From Dentipellis sp. KUC8613 (taxonomy: Eukaryota; Basidiomycota; Agaricomycetes; Russulales; Hericiaceae), in NCBI GenBank assembly GCA_002286715.1, contig NSJX01000001.1:2381898-2445897 (forward strand): a stretch of DNA of 64,000 nt. Direction: 5' to 3'. Below, piece after piece: positions 22,645-34,125 of this stretch. The notes under the pieces are model-generated. The model was not told the origin of the DNA. It searched no databases and saw nothing but the letters and a program-made list of their open reading frames with translations. Made by a program: the position numbers and the translations under genes. Position 1 is the first letter of the stretch, and every line of letters begins with the position of its first letter.

Positions 22645-24426
22645 TGCGGGGGGCGAGACGGGCTATATGAGGTTGATATAAGGAAACGGTTGCGGTAGTG
22701 ATGTGCGGGCAGCGCAGTCGCGGTGACAGATTCAGATTCGGATGAAGGTCCGCTTTCAGCCCCGCGTGCCCTCCAGTGGTCGCCTCTGACGCCGAACACT
22801 CGTGCGTGCGCAGCCGGCTTGCCCGTGGTTCTGCCCGCAAGGCAAAGATAGACGAAACGCTGGTTCTCACGGCGCGATACAGTCCGCTGCGAGGACGGGA
22901 GGGGATGTGCTATTGGGCGGCTGAACGCTGCGCAGTCCAGGTGAGAACGCTTTGCTTGTGGATCTGATACCGAAGCGCACCACGTTGGATGGTCTGGGAT
23001 CCGAGGAACTTGCAGGGCGCGAATGAGGGGTGTGGTGGCAGAAAGCTGTAGGGAAGCTGTGGTTGGACGCTTGATATAGTCTCGAGGACGCCTAGGACGC
23101 CAAGGCCATGTCCTGAGTCTGCCTGACCTGGTGCCACGCATGCGCAGCGGTTGCCTCTTTCAGTCTGCAACCACCATCTGGACCGGCGATGCCCTCACGC
23201 TATGGAGTTGGACACCACTGACGTTGTATGATGAGGCTCACGATTTGGCTCCGCAGCAGATGAAACGACCGAACCAGCCCTAGAGTCCAGGCCGCTTTCA
23301 GGTTTTTGAAGCAGTCGATGTTCCCCTTCTACTTACCTTCGGATTCGCAGGTCATATCCGTCGCATGCTCCCACGCGCTGGTGAATCTATACTTCAACAG
23401 AAGCTTCTCGTCACTTTGCGGAACGATGGCCTCGTCATCATACTTCCGTCTCCAAGATCTTGCTACAGAGTTGAAGAGGTTCGAAGTCCCGAAGCCTTAC
23501 CAAAGTTTCGGTCGAATCATCCTTACCGGCACAACATGGCACCTGCTCCAGTTGGCGTTGACAGTACAGGACGCCATGAAGGTATGATCGATTTGTTGCC
23601 TTTCTTTTTCGCAATAGGTGCTGGCGGCCGCAAGCCTGCCGAAATATGTAGAACAAGAATTGCTCTCCGACTATGGGCACGATTTTCTTATAAATTCTGT
23701 TTCTACTTCTCACTCGCTGTACTGTTTCTACAACACTTGCTCCACCATATTGGAAGAGCGACGTCGACCTCAACGTGTCCTCGGGAAATTGTTTCATGGA
23801 TCGAAGTCGAGGCCCGAGGTAGGCTCGGGCTTGACCATGACTAGTTCAAGTTAGCTTTTCTTGCTCTAGTTTCCTTCTCAGCGCTCCACCATCCTTGCAC
23901 AGCTATCTCTGTAACCCGAACTACATCCGAGCGGCCTAGTTTGGCGAGACGCCCTCCACTTCTCCGTCGAGGCCGAGCGAACGCCGCCCTAGAGTTTCCT
24001 AATAGCTTAGTGTACACGCCGTCTCTTAAAAATTTGCAAGCAATTCTGCTGACGATTCCCGAGGGCTGCAGCCTGCAATCGGAGAAGTCTCTGCTGACAA
24101 TGCGTTCGACGATGCCTGATACACCGTCGATAGAGTGTGAATCGTACGTGAAGCATATGACCGGACTGACCAATCACGGGCCTGAACGCACCCCGCCCTC
24201 GTCGCGCATACGGCAGCTTTGTCCCGTGCGGAGAGCGCACGCGACGCGTTCCATAACGTTCTGATCCCTCTGCGCTCCCGCTATATATGTCCGGCGCCCC
24301 CGTGCGCTCTTCCGTCGCTTTTCCGCTCCTCTGTGACTTGAAAACACCGCATAGACCGCACCGGGTTCACCGTTGCGTCTTCCACCGCTCTCGACTACCG
24401 TTTGTATACCCAGACGATACCCAGCT
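22645..24426. other. Intergenic region holding a possible coding fragment at 23426-23854
   Basis: ATG 23426 opens MASSSYFRLQDLATELKRFE and continues PYQSFGRIILTGTTWHLLQL to a GTATGA at 23582. The nearest AG that keeps phase would give only a 36-nt intron, shorter than any other here. After it the frame reads VLAAASLPKYVEQELLSDYG to a stop at 23854. An alternative frame looks like a TM helix. It may be a small gene, a decayed gene or chance. The rest holds nothing recognisable. Confidence 0.35.
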
Positions 24427-26714
24427 ATGGCATCGAATACTGGATACCCCGCAGAGAAGCAAAGTACGGAGAAGGGCGTCGAGGGGGAGTACCCGATGCC
24501 GTACGAGTCGCAGGACACCCTGACGCCTGATCTGTACGATGAGGGATCGGTTGATCCTGTGTACCAGGCCAAGGCCCGCATTTTGAATCGGGCCTTGCAG
24601 GAGATTGGCATGGGCAAATACCAGGTGAGTCGTGCCCTTGTGTTACCAAGGGTAGGAGTTGAGACGCGTGTGTCTGAAAGTGGGGGTTATTTGTTGTGTC
24701 TGGCTTTGGATGGTTCTCGTACGTGTGTTTCCACCCGATTGGGAAGTGTATATCCGCTGATACATTGGACTCTTGCAGTGATAGTGTATGGCCTGTAAGC
24801 GCCGTTGAATACTAGCGTGCACGCCTGGCATTAACGGAGAGACACCACCAGCTCCTCACGGGCCTAATCCTCTCCCCCGTAATCAACGAATTCCAGTTCA
24901 ACGGCCCTTTCCTGTCACTCGCCTCTAATATCGGACTTCTCGTCGGCGCGGTACTATGGAGTTTCGGATGTGATATCTGGGGTCGAAGGTATGCTATCTC
25001 TTAAGCACATCACATACGATGTCTAAGACCTGACTGTACGCGTCAGATGGTCATTCAACCTTACTTTATTCCTAGCCAGCATATTCGGCATCGCAGCTGG
25101 CGGCGCACCCAATTTCGTCGGACTCGCGTGTCTTGTAGCCATACTGAGCGTCGGCGTCGGAGGCAACATGCCTGTCGACTCGGCCGTATTTCTAGGTACG
25201 AGGTGCAACTTCACAATTACACCTGACATCGAATGCTCATGTCACTTTAGATTTTGTACCTGGCTCGCACCAATACCTATTGACCATCCTCTCCATATGG
25301 TGGGCAATCGGCCAACTCCTCGGCTCACTGGTTCGTTCGCCCATATGACGCATATACGCACCCTTCTAATCTAGTTTTCGTCAAATAGGTCGCCTGGCCA
25401 TTAATCGCCAACTTCTCCTGCCCGCAGAACAGCACAGCACCCTGCACGCGCGCCGACAACATGGGCTGGCGCTACCTGCTCTTCGCACTGGGCGGGCTGA
25501 TGCTGCTGCTCTCCTTCGTCCGGATGTTCCTGTTCCACCTCCACGAGTCCCCGCGCTTTCTCATCGGGCGCGGGCGCGACGCGGAGGCCGTCGCGGTCGT
25601 GCACGCCATCGCGCGCTACAACGGCGTCGAGTCGTCGCTGAGCGTCGAGGACCTGCTGGCCGCGGGCAAGGGCGCGGAGACGACGCGCGGCGCGGAGAAG
25701 TGGAGGGTGTTGAGTGAGAGCTCGAGCTGGGGCGCGAAGCATGTGCGAGCGCTGTTTGCGACGCCGAAGATGGCGTGGTCGTCGAGTTTGCTGATCGCGC
25801 TGTGGGGTGGGCAAATTTTCTCTTTGCTAGATGGTTGGTGATGCTAATGGAGGAACAGGGATTATTGGTCTTGCATCGACTTTGTATAACAGCTTTTTGC
25901 CATTCCTGTGAGTTTTTCTGATCTGTTGAAGAAGTGGCTCGCTTGCTCAACTGTATATACTATCCAGCCTCGCTAGCCGTGGTGCCAAATTCGACGACGC
26001 GACATACTACACAACATACCGCAACGTCAGTCTCAATCTCATCCCCACCTCTCGCGGTGAAACTAACACCTCCCACAGCAAGTAATCCTCTCCATTACCG
26101 GCATCCCCGGCGCCTTCCTCGCCGGGTGGGCCGTCGAGCTCCCATACATCGGGCGACGCGGCACACTGGCCATCTCCGCGGGCGAGTACCCCCTTTCCTG
26201 CCACGCGTGACATTACTCAACGACCCCCGCGCGAATCCAGGGCTCACGGGGGCGTTCTTGTTCGCGAGCACCACCGCGCGCAGTTCCGCTGCGCTGCTCG
26301 GGTGGAACTGCGGCTATGCGTTCTTCAGCAACGTGCGTCCCCTCCCCATCCATCCATTCTTCTCTCCTCCTCTGCTTGCATTGTGTCTGGGTTGCTGACG
26401 CATGGTAGTAGATCATGTACGGTGTCCTATACGCGATCTCGCCCGAACTGTTCCCCGCGAAAGACCGCGGGACGGGCAACGGGCTCGTCTCGACCGCGAC
26501 GCGCGTCTTCGGTGTCGTCGTGCGTGCCCCTCCTCTCCTCCTCCATCTCCTGCACACTCTGACTTACCGACGAACGCGGCAGGCCCCCGTGATCGCGCTC
26601 TACGCGAACCTCGAGACCGCCGTGCCCGTGTACATCGCCGGCGCGCTCATCATCGGCGCCGGTGCGCTCGCGCTGCTGCTCCCGTTCGAGCCGCGCGGGA
26701 AGGCGTCCATCTGA
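24427..26714 (+). CDS. MFS transporter, sugar-porter/SV2-like, 525 aa, 13 exons
   Basis: Exons are 24427-24624, 24681-24718, 24779-24794, 24852-24988, 25047-25195, 25251-25330, 25389-25806, 25859-25907, 25968-26025, 26079-26181, 26241-26332, 26412-26519 and 26583-26714. The third exon is only 16 nt. The intron at 26182 is GC-AG (GCGAGT). After a charged N-tail, TM1 reads WGLFVVSGFGWFSDSVWPLL, followed by DIWGRRW (the motif between TM2 and TM3), GNMPVDSAVFLDFVP, and ESPRFLIGRGRD after TM6, which is the sugar-porter signature. The second half has ELPYIGRRGTL and SPELFPAKDRGTGNG. This layout is typical of fungal relatives of sugar and carboxylate transporters that act at the plasma membrane. The substrate cannot be read from the sequence. 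The micro-exon restores the highly conserved SDSVWP segment, which supports the model. Confidence 0.9.
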
Positions 26715-27306
26715 CGACTCTCAATATGACTGCACGATGCACGCTATTATGCTAAACATGAATTAGAAAGGTAAATGTGCTTGTGTTTTGTGATGATTTT
26801 TTGGATGTGGTGTTTCGGTAATGATCTGCTTGTGGACGCCGGATGGACGGTGAGCGCTCTGTGTTTGAGCGGACTCATCTTCGTAGTGTACGCTGCGCGG
26901 ACCCGAAATGCGTGGATTGTTGATATAGAAATTTAATGTACGAACTTGCTTGCTCGCTTGAGTGTGGTGGTGGTTTGAACAAGCGTGGTAGGCGTTGCTC
27001 AGCTGTAAGTAAGTATCTAGTCGGAGTGCTATAAAGGGCGACGTACTACTTACTTCCTCAAAAGGTCCGTGGACCGAAGTACGCAGACCACACAGTGGCG
27101 TGCGAAACGCGCTGGTCCGTGGGGTCGATATGCCGCCGCCCCGGCGCTCTGGCCATCGAGCTGGTTGCTTCCGCCCTCAAGTTGTTCGACAATTCAATCA
27201 AGTTGCGTTCCTTGCCTCTGCTCGACCAACAGAACACCTTTCAATCATTGTTTCATTGTTGCTCCTAAAGACTCATCATTCTCACTCTTAGGCAATGCAT
27301 CATTCA

Positions 27307-27340
<34 letters not shown>

Positions 27341-28016
27341 ATTGTCATTGTCACAGTGACCTTCACGGCCTCTAGCTCAAGTGAGTACGTTTGTCGATCA
27401 GCGCTCGGCGCTCATATCCAGGCTTGGCGGGCGTGCTCAAGACAGGTAAGGTATCTGAAGGTATTGAAAAATGCTTCGACAGGACTCGCTATCTTAGTTC
27501 TGAATGGTACCGGTGCTAATAGTCTGTTAATAGGCGGTTCTTGTGGCAGCCTGGCGGCAATCCAGGGATCTGCAATCGCCGACGTATTGCTCCGGGGCGC
27601 AAACGCAACTAGAAATGCCGTATTAGGTGAGGCCCAAAGAGCTATACATCTTTATGAAGTCACCGTCAAGCTGAACGAAGGACAGGTATCTAGCCTCTTC
27701 GTGTGCCTGTCTGTGCTATGCAGGCGCAATTGTATTATTCACATATGTACCTGGCGCCTCGGATCTTCCAACAACGTTCGTCATTTTCAATGGCTAAGTC
27801 AGGCTAACCATGCTCATTGTAGACGTCTTCCATGTCATGATCGCTCTCTTGACATGTCTGATGCAGAATGCGCGCGTTCTCCCGCGGTTCATTGCATTGA
27901 GTCCATTGAAAGTGTACCTCTTCTGCATCCGGAATAAGATATGGGAGGAAGCGCATAAAGCTCGCTGACGGCTGACAGCCAAATGCCACTACAGTACGAT
28001 TCTTCTTCCGCATACG
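26715..28016. other. Intergenic region with a GTTGTC microsatellite and a coding-like frame
   Basis: A (GTTGTC)n tract at about 27310-27350 reads as a run of Val in one frame. It is followed by an open frame to 27937 (for example SCGSLAAIQGSAIADVLLRG) and by DVFHVMIALLTCLMQNARVL at 27830-27890. Short candidate introns exist, but no full model with a start codon and realistic introns was found. The palindrome GGTCCGTGGACC lies at 27064-27075. Confidence 0.35.
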
Positions 28017-29778
28017 ATGGCCATACAAGATACGATGGGTGCGCTCCTTGCTGGGCTGATCCTGAACGCGATGTATGTCGGCCAGACTTGTTTTTGTGCC
28101 CATACTCATAGTTGTTCGTCAGACTTTATGGACTGCTGTGTCTCCAATCGTACCAATTCTTCAACAACTTTGGAAAAGGGGACCGGCTCTACCTGCGCAC
28201 GCTGGTAAGCTGCTTCTTATCTGCGATTATCGACACGTTTATCAATTGCCATCGACAAGGTCTCCTTTCTCTGGTATGTCTCGACCTTCATGCAACAGAT
28301 CCTCGATATATTGGTGTGACTCGTCTCCTTGAAGGATACTTGACACTTTTCAACTAGTCTTGAATTGCCATGCCGTATTTCACTATCTTATTAGCAACTA
28401 CGATCGACCTGACGCCCTACAAATCTCTATCTGGTATGCACAATCTCTTCGTAATCATGTATCCGTGCCAATTCAAAAATTTGACCAGGAGTATCAATGT
28501 AAGTCTTCTGACCTACCTTCCGGGTGCGTGCTGAGGCGCCGAATTCATATCGAATGGTACAGATAGAGACAGGCATTTCAGTGAGCTCGAGCAGTCGTTA
28601 TTTCTACCGTTTGGTCTGACGTGATTTCAATTTCAGACCACAATTATCTTCCTCGTCCGCGGGTTCTTCGCTGCTCGCGTTTGGCAGTGTAAGTGTATAC
28701 AGTCAGTCTTCCGGCATTTCTCGTTATTGATCGCATGTATGTGGTCAGTGAGCAACCGAAGCAAAGTATTAGCCTCTATCACAGTGATATTGTCGCTCGC
28801 GCAACTCGGTCTTGGCTATTGTGAGTCTGAAGTACTGCTTTCTGAACGCTCACTAGATAATCGGACATTATCTCTAGCTCTGACTGTTCTGTGGTGAGAT
28901 ATTGATCCGCTATCTATGGCTGCGCGATGTTGACCGCCTCACCAGCTTCGTAATCAAACGCTTCGACAAGCTCCCTGACTACGTGGCAAGGGGATTTCCT
29001 CCATCCTTCCACGATGACTCACTGAAAGTGATGCAAACCCAGGTTCCTGTCAGCATCCAATCTGCCATCTCGGTCCTGACGGACATGACGATCTCAGCAC
29101 CCCTGATATACTACCTGATGAAGAGTAAGACGGGGCGCAAGCGGTGCGTATGGACCCCCACTGGACGAAGCCCTCGTTTGACCTATCCTCGAAATCAGGA
29201 CAAATTCTGTGATCAATGTTTTGCTTATGTGGGCGGTCAACACGGCCCTCATTACGGGGTGCGTCTCGCCTCCTTGCTTGGGCACGGTGTGAGAAGACTA
29301 AGCTACGATCCCCTAGCATCAACGAGTTACTCCAGCTGATCACGGTGAGACTTCTCACGGAAAATATAACGGCTACACGGATTTCTAATGAGCATGTCCG
29401 AAAGTGGGTAACTATGTCTACTAACCTTGTGTTCATTATATTCCATCTCGTCACCGCGAAGTGTACGCCGTTCGTCTTCCAATCTCGCAGGACAGTTTCT
29501 GATGAAGACATCCAGTGTACACGAATTCCATGCTAGCGATGTGCGTGGAACGCAACGGATCCAAATGTGTCACAGAATTCTGATCCGCCATGGCTCTTCC
29601 CCCTTATAGGTTGAACGGTCGCAGCAAAGTCCGGGAGGAACTCGGGCAGCCAGTTACCCACACCAGCGTGTTCGTTGCTGCGGAGAACAGGGACGTCGAA
29701 CAGGATCCGTCACGTTCGCGGTTGACGAGGGAGTTCCTTACCACGGCGCAGGACGCGGTCTCTGTACATAGGGCCTGA
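28017..29778 (+). CDS. DUF6534-like seven-TM membrane protein, 280 aa, 16 exons (tandem copy A)
   Basis: Exons are 28017-28072, 28123-28204, 28260-28273, 28335-28433, 28489-28498, 28563-28580, 28637-28688, 28749-28820, 28878-28893, 28946-28982, 29043-29143, 29199-29258, 29317-29344, 29405-29462, 29516-29540 and 29610-29778. The 843 coding nt are cut by 15 introns, with exons of 14, 10, 18 and 16 nt. Landmarks are TMGALLAGLILNAILYGLL (TM1), YQFFNNFGKGDRLYLRTL, WILDTFQLVLNCHAVFHYLI, FLVRGFFAARVWQLS, and the C-terminal DUF6534 part TNSVINVLLMWAVNTALITG with KLYTNSMLAMLNGR. The latter is the family's usual end before a cytosolic tail. These proteins are expanded in Agaricomycetes and their role is unknown. 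The gene sits 212 bp upstream of a close copy in the same orientation. Confidence 0.86.
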
Positions 29779-29990
29779 TCAAGCGGATCACTTTGATGTT
29801 GCACGTTGCGGCTCTAATCATCAGATCCACAGCTCCATGCCCACGTCAGAAACGCAAGTGAGAGAAGCTATGGGCATACCGCACATCTGCACGCACCGTT
29901 CGGAGCTTCTCAGGATGTAGCTGGACTGACTATAATAGCTGTCGGTGGACTGAGCTGGATTGCTAGCAGGACTCCTCTTCTCGAAACGCA

Positions 29991-31820
29991 ATGACGCTGG
30001 AAAATACTATGGGAGCAATCCTTGTTGGGCTGGTACTCAACGCAACGTATGTCGATTTGCCTTTATACGGCTTGACTTATTCACATGGTTGTCTCCAGAT
30101 TATATGGTATGGTTTGCGTCCAGACATACCAATTCCTCGAGAACTTCGGTAAATCCGACCGGCTTTACCTGAGGCTGCTCGTAAGTCCTCATGCCGACTT
30201 GCTACGGCAAACGATAAAGGGACTTACATGCGTTGAATTTTCAAGGTCATGTTGTTGTGGTACGCCCTTATGTGAACTTACTCGTGATCGACTTCAACGC
30301 GCATCTACCAGGGCTCTCGATACTCTGCAGCTAGTGTTGACACTACATGCAGCCTTCTACTTTCTCATCTTCAATTTCGACCAGCCGAGCGCTCTGTCTT
30401 TTTCAGTTTGGTGAGCAGGGCATCAATGATTCATGAGGCTTGGCTAACTATTCGCAGGAGTCTAAACGTGAGCCTTGCACTATCATGCTGAATTCCTGAG
30501 AAAGTAACATTGGCACGCCGAACCCTAAAACAGCTCGAAACCAGCGTATCCGTAAGCCACTCATCCTTAGTCCAAGCCTTCGCACTGACGCGTAGCTCAG
30601 ACTACAATCACATTCATTGTCCGCTCGTACGTTCATGCTCAACTTCGAGTATCACCGTCGTCTTCTAATTATCTTCAAAGGTTTTTTGCTGCTCGAGTTT
30701 GGCAACGTAAGGAATTTTTGACACCGACGATTTGCTTAATACTGAAGGGACTCCAGTCAGCGACAGAAACAAACCACTCTTTTTCGTGACTGTAAGTGTT
30801 CACAGTCAGTCAATGAAGTCGTTGATGATGCTCACGAAGCAAAAGTTCTTGCTTTCTTTTGCTCAATTTGGAATGGGCTTCTGTGAGTCGTCACCATGCT
30901 GTTTCCTCGCTCACGCGCTTAGTTGCGTTCCAATACAAGATCTTACTGTCTTATGGTAATGGATCTGGTTGACTATCTAACACTCGCCGTTGCATTGACA
31001 TCATTCTACCGACATAGCTTCATCGAGAAGAATTTCGACAAACTCCCATTATACATGGTAACGAACCTCCTTCTCCCGCTCGGCAACGTTACTGAGAAGC
31101 GAGCGAAATCAGGTCCCTGTCTGCGTCCAATCAGTCATCTCCATCGGCACGGATATGATGATCTCTGCACCCTTGATATACTACTTGAGAAAGAGTATGA
31201 CAGGCCGCAAACGGTACGTGTTACCACTTGGTATACTCATAGGCTCCTCTAATTTCACAATACCCAGGACGAACTCTGTGATCAACCTGTTGATCATCTG
31301 GTCAATCAACACGGCGCTCACTATAGGGTGCGATCCGAACGGCTTCCATTCAATCATAATGGACTTCATAGACAGTTCCGCAGCGTAAATGAAATCTTGC
31401 AGCTAATTATGGTGAGCATCATCGCAGCTTCTTCGACGCCGTTCCGGCTTGACCTTCTCACCTGTCGGATCCAGTGGATGATCATGCCCACCAATCTCAT
31501 CTGGACCGTCTTCCACCTTCTGACCGCCAAACGTGCGATTGCTCATCGTGTGATCGAGGTCGTATTATGCTAATCTTATCATGCAGTGTACACAAACTCG
31601 ATGCTCGCAATGTACGTTCTTACCGATCAAGACTCTGCCTCACTATTCCGACCTGATGAATTCTACTCTCTCTAGGCTGAATGGCCGCGGAAAAGTGAGA
31701 GAAGAGCTGAATCGGCCTATAACGCACACAAGCATATTTGCAGCTGCCGAGAACGGACGCTCCCCGTCGACAGGGATAGTCTTTCACATACCATCACAAG
31801 CTTCAGCGACAGCTGTATAA
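29991..31820 (+). CDS. DUF6534-like seven-TM membrane protein, 273 aa, 18 exons (tandem copy B)
   Basis: Exons are 29991-30046, 30099-30180, 30246-30259, 30312-30410, 30458-30467, 30534-30551, 30601-30626, 30681-30706, 30757-30791, 30846-30882, 30940-30955, 31018-31057, 31113-31213, 31268-31327, 31384-31411, 31475-31532, 31587-31611 and 31676-31820. Exon lengths match copy A one for one (56, 82, 14, 99, 10, 18 and so on). The exceptions are that A's 52-nt and 72-nt exons are each split by an extra intron (26+26 and 35+37), exon 31018-31057 has one more codon, and the last exon is shorter. The protein reads TMGAILVGLVLNATLYGMV, YQFLENFGKSDRLYLRLL, TFIVRSFFAARVWQLSDRN, INLLIIWSINTALTIG and LYTNSMLAMLNGR. 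It is a product of tandem duplication with later change in intron content. Confidence 0.86.
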
Positions 31821-32136
31821 GTGTCTATAGGCCACTAGTGCGTACCTCGGTAGAGCCAAACTGAGCTCCGTGATTCGTAGTCGCTTCAGTGTGCTAGGGG
31901 TAATAGGGGGAAGACTGTGTATTGTTTTGTACTCTACATTAGTAGCCGTGCTGTATCGTCAACGATGGTATCCTATACATACGGCGACAAATCCTTGCTT
32001 ATAATAATAAAGTCCGTGAGTATGTGGGTATGCGATCATCAAAGCGAGTGAACATATGTAACGTGTCGACAAAAGGGCGCAGAGCTATGTATACGGAGCA
32101 GCAATCGGAAACAAATCCTGCAAAGAAGGGAGGAGA
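31821..32136. other. Convergent 3' flanks
   Basis: This 316-bp spacer lies between convergent stop codons. It contains an AT-rich ATAATAATAAAG stretch near 32001, which fits a polyadenylation region. No gene is seen. Confidence 0.55.
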
Positions 32137-34125
32137 CTAATCTTGATACTTGTTCAAGTCGACGAAGCTCTCGTTCGGAGCGACGGTCTCCCGAACAGGC
32201 GCATAGCTCGGATTGATGGTCCTGCGATCACGTCTCCTGCAGAGCGTGAAGCCGAGAATGCACAGGGCGACCCCAACGATAATATTTCCAGCGAGGAGCC
32301 CAAGGACGGCCGGTCCGTACTTGTCGAGACGCTCCAGGAGCGGGGTAATGTCGTTTGATGAACCGGAGTCGGAGAGGGCACTGGCGAGCTTCCTGGTCGG
32401 CACGTCCTCGTCCTTGTTATAAGCCTTCGCGTTGGAAGTGCTGGCCGCGGAACGAGAAGTAGAGGCGGAGGTACCTGCAGGTCGAGGCGTGCTGGTGGAA
32501 GTCAGAGGACTGGCGGTGGCAGAGTCGTCCGAGTCTGAGCTGGATGCACCGGCATTGGACGCGTTCACGATCTGGTGGATCTCATCCAGAGTTGCCTCAG
32601 GTGCATGCCTCTTCAGCGTCTCCTGGCGGCTCTTGATGAAGTCGGGCCATGCGGTCTCGGCGTTCGTCAAAGGCAGCATGTGCACAAATGGATTGCTAAT
32701 GTCCTCATCGGCGAGCGAGATATTCCCGTAGTTGAACCTGTTATCTCATGTCAGCAACGGAGTGTTGCGGGGAAAAGTGAACTAAGACTGACGAGGTGTA
32801 AGCGTTGCGGAGGAAGGCGTCTCCTAGAAGAAAGTCAAAGCGAGTGTCCCCGGAACTTGGGCTCCAATTGCTAACACATATTGTTACGTTCTTTCCGCTA
32901 GGCAGCTGGTTTTCGGTGAGCTGCGAGAGATCCAACGGGTGAATGGGGAACTTCTGGCCACTGAACGTTTGGGTTACCGGTGTGAGCATGATCTCAGAGC
33001 CGCATGAAATCCGCGACTTACCCGAATGTAAGGGTCACATTGGACGAGGCGTTGCAAGGAATGACCCACTGGGCATCCGCGGGGCTGAAAACAGCACCAG
33101 GAATATTGTCATATATCAGCTTCGCCGCCTCGATGGAGATCTGGGCTGCCGATGATCCCGAATCAAGGAGGGTGACGACTTTTCCCTTCGGAATAGCCGA
33201 GTCGTTCAAAGTGGACGCCAGCGGCGCAGAGTGACCGTTGACGACGAATTCGTCGAGCAGAACGCCCCAGACGCTAGACGGCCCAGCGAAGGTGCGCTCC
33301 AGCTTGGGCGTCTTTGTGACGTTCTCGTACCCCTGCACCTCCTCTCCAATCGCGAACATTCCAGTGGCGGAACTCTCCAAGTCGTCTGCACGGCTGAACA
33401 AGAAGGACAATGTATTCGGCGTCGATGGGTCTTGCTCGAAAATGTTCCCGAGGGGAGCTTTACCGGAGACATCGCCGTGAGTCCTATTCGCGACAGCGGT
33501 GAGGATATTCGAGGAGAAGATAGTGTCGAAACCAAGTCCAATGAGACCCTGCGCGCCGAACTTTGCATAGCTGTCCAGCGTCCCCTGGTCAACGATGCCG
33601 TTGAATATGAATGCTATAGACGTCACATGAGCGAGTGCTCGACGCTGAAACTACGGCGTGCATACCTTGCTTGGGGACCTTATGGGAAGCGAACTCCATC
33701 GGTGCGAAAGAGATGTTCCCCGCGGTGAACCCCAGCCCATACGTGATGTTGACAAAAATATCCGTGGTATTCAGATTCGATATGGGCTTCTCCGAAACGA
33801 CCCAGAGATCCGACGACCCAGTGTCCATCTGCACCAGGAAATCTACAATCGATAGTCAATATATCTGCCTCAAGACGTTATACCATAAAACATACACACC
33901 TTCGCCCCCTAGCGTCACATTGCCCATATACTATCAATTTCAGCTAAGCTGCGATGCGCAAAGCCACAAAGAAAAACTCACCAGCAAATCGCCTCCATCG
34001 AGGAGCGAAAATCTGGACGACCCCTTCTTCTCCGCCCGCCGCTGCACCACCGGAATCTGCAGCGCCGCAACACCCAAGATCCCACCCGCCGCCACCAGGC
34101 CAGCCGCAAACAGGGAGCCCTTCAT
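32137..34125 (-). CDS. A1-family (pepsin-like) aspartic protease with C-terminal membrane anchor, 570 aa, 6 exons
   Basis: Exons are 34125-33982, 33930-33900, 33842-33666, 33613-33022, 32960-32793 and 32737-32137. The N-terminus MKGSLFAAGLVAAGGILGVA is a signal peptide, followed by a short pro-like segment (PVVQRRAEKKG). The catalytic aspartates are Asp65 in QMDTGSSDLW and Asp268 in LLDSGSSAAQ. The substrate-pocket motif GLIGLGFD and the C-lobe motif DFLLGDAFLRNAY are in the expected order. After the protease domain comes a Ser/Thr-rich stalk, one TM helix near residues 511-536 (LGLLAGNIIVGVALCILGF) and a basic cytosolic tail beginning CRRRDRR. It is therefore predicted to be a type I surface or endomembrane protease, comparable to fungal yapsin-like enzymes but anchored by a helix rather than GPI. 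A TTAAATAC element near 34250 may be its TATA box. Confidence 0.92.

Noticed and set aside
28254..28360. Apparent frameshift or stop in DUF6534 copy A suggesting a pseudogene
   Set aside because: Using the acceptor GAAG at 28331-28334 gives a 61-nt intron and restores WILDTFQLVLNCH, matching copy B exactly.
29259..29344. Stop codon after INTAL/VNTAL in both DUF6534 copies
   Set aside because: An upstream acceptor (CCTAG at 29316 and CGCAG at 31383) gives the parallel reading INELLQLIT / VNEILQLIM without a stop.
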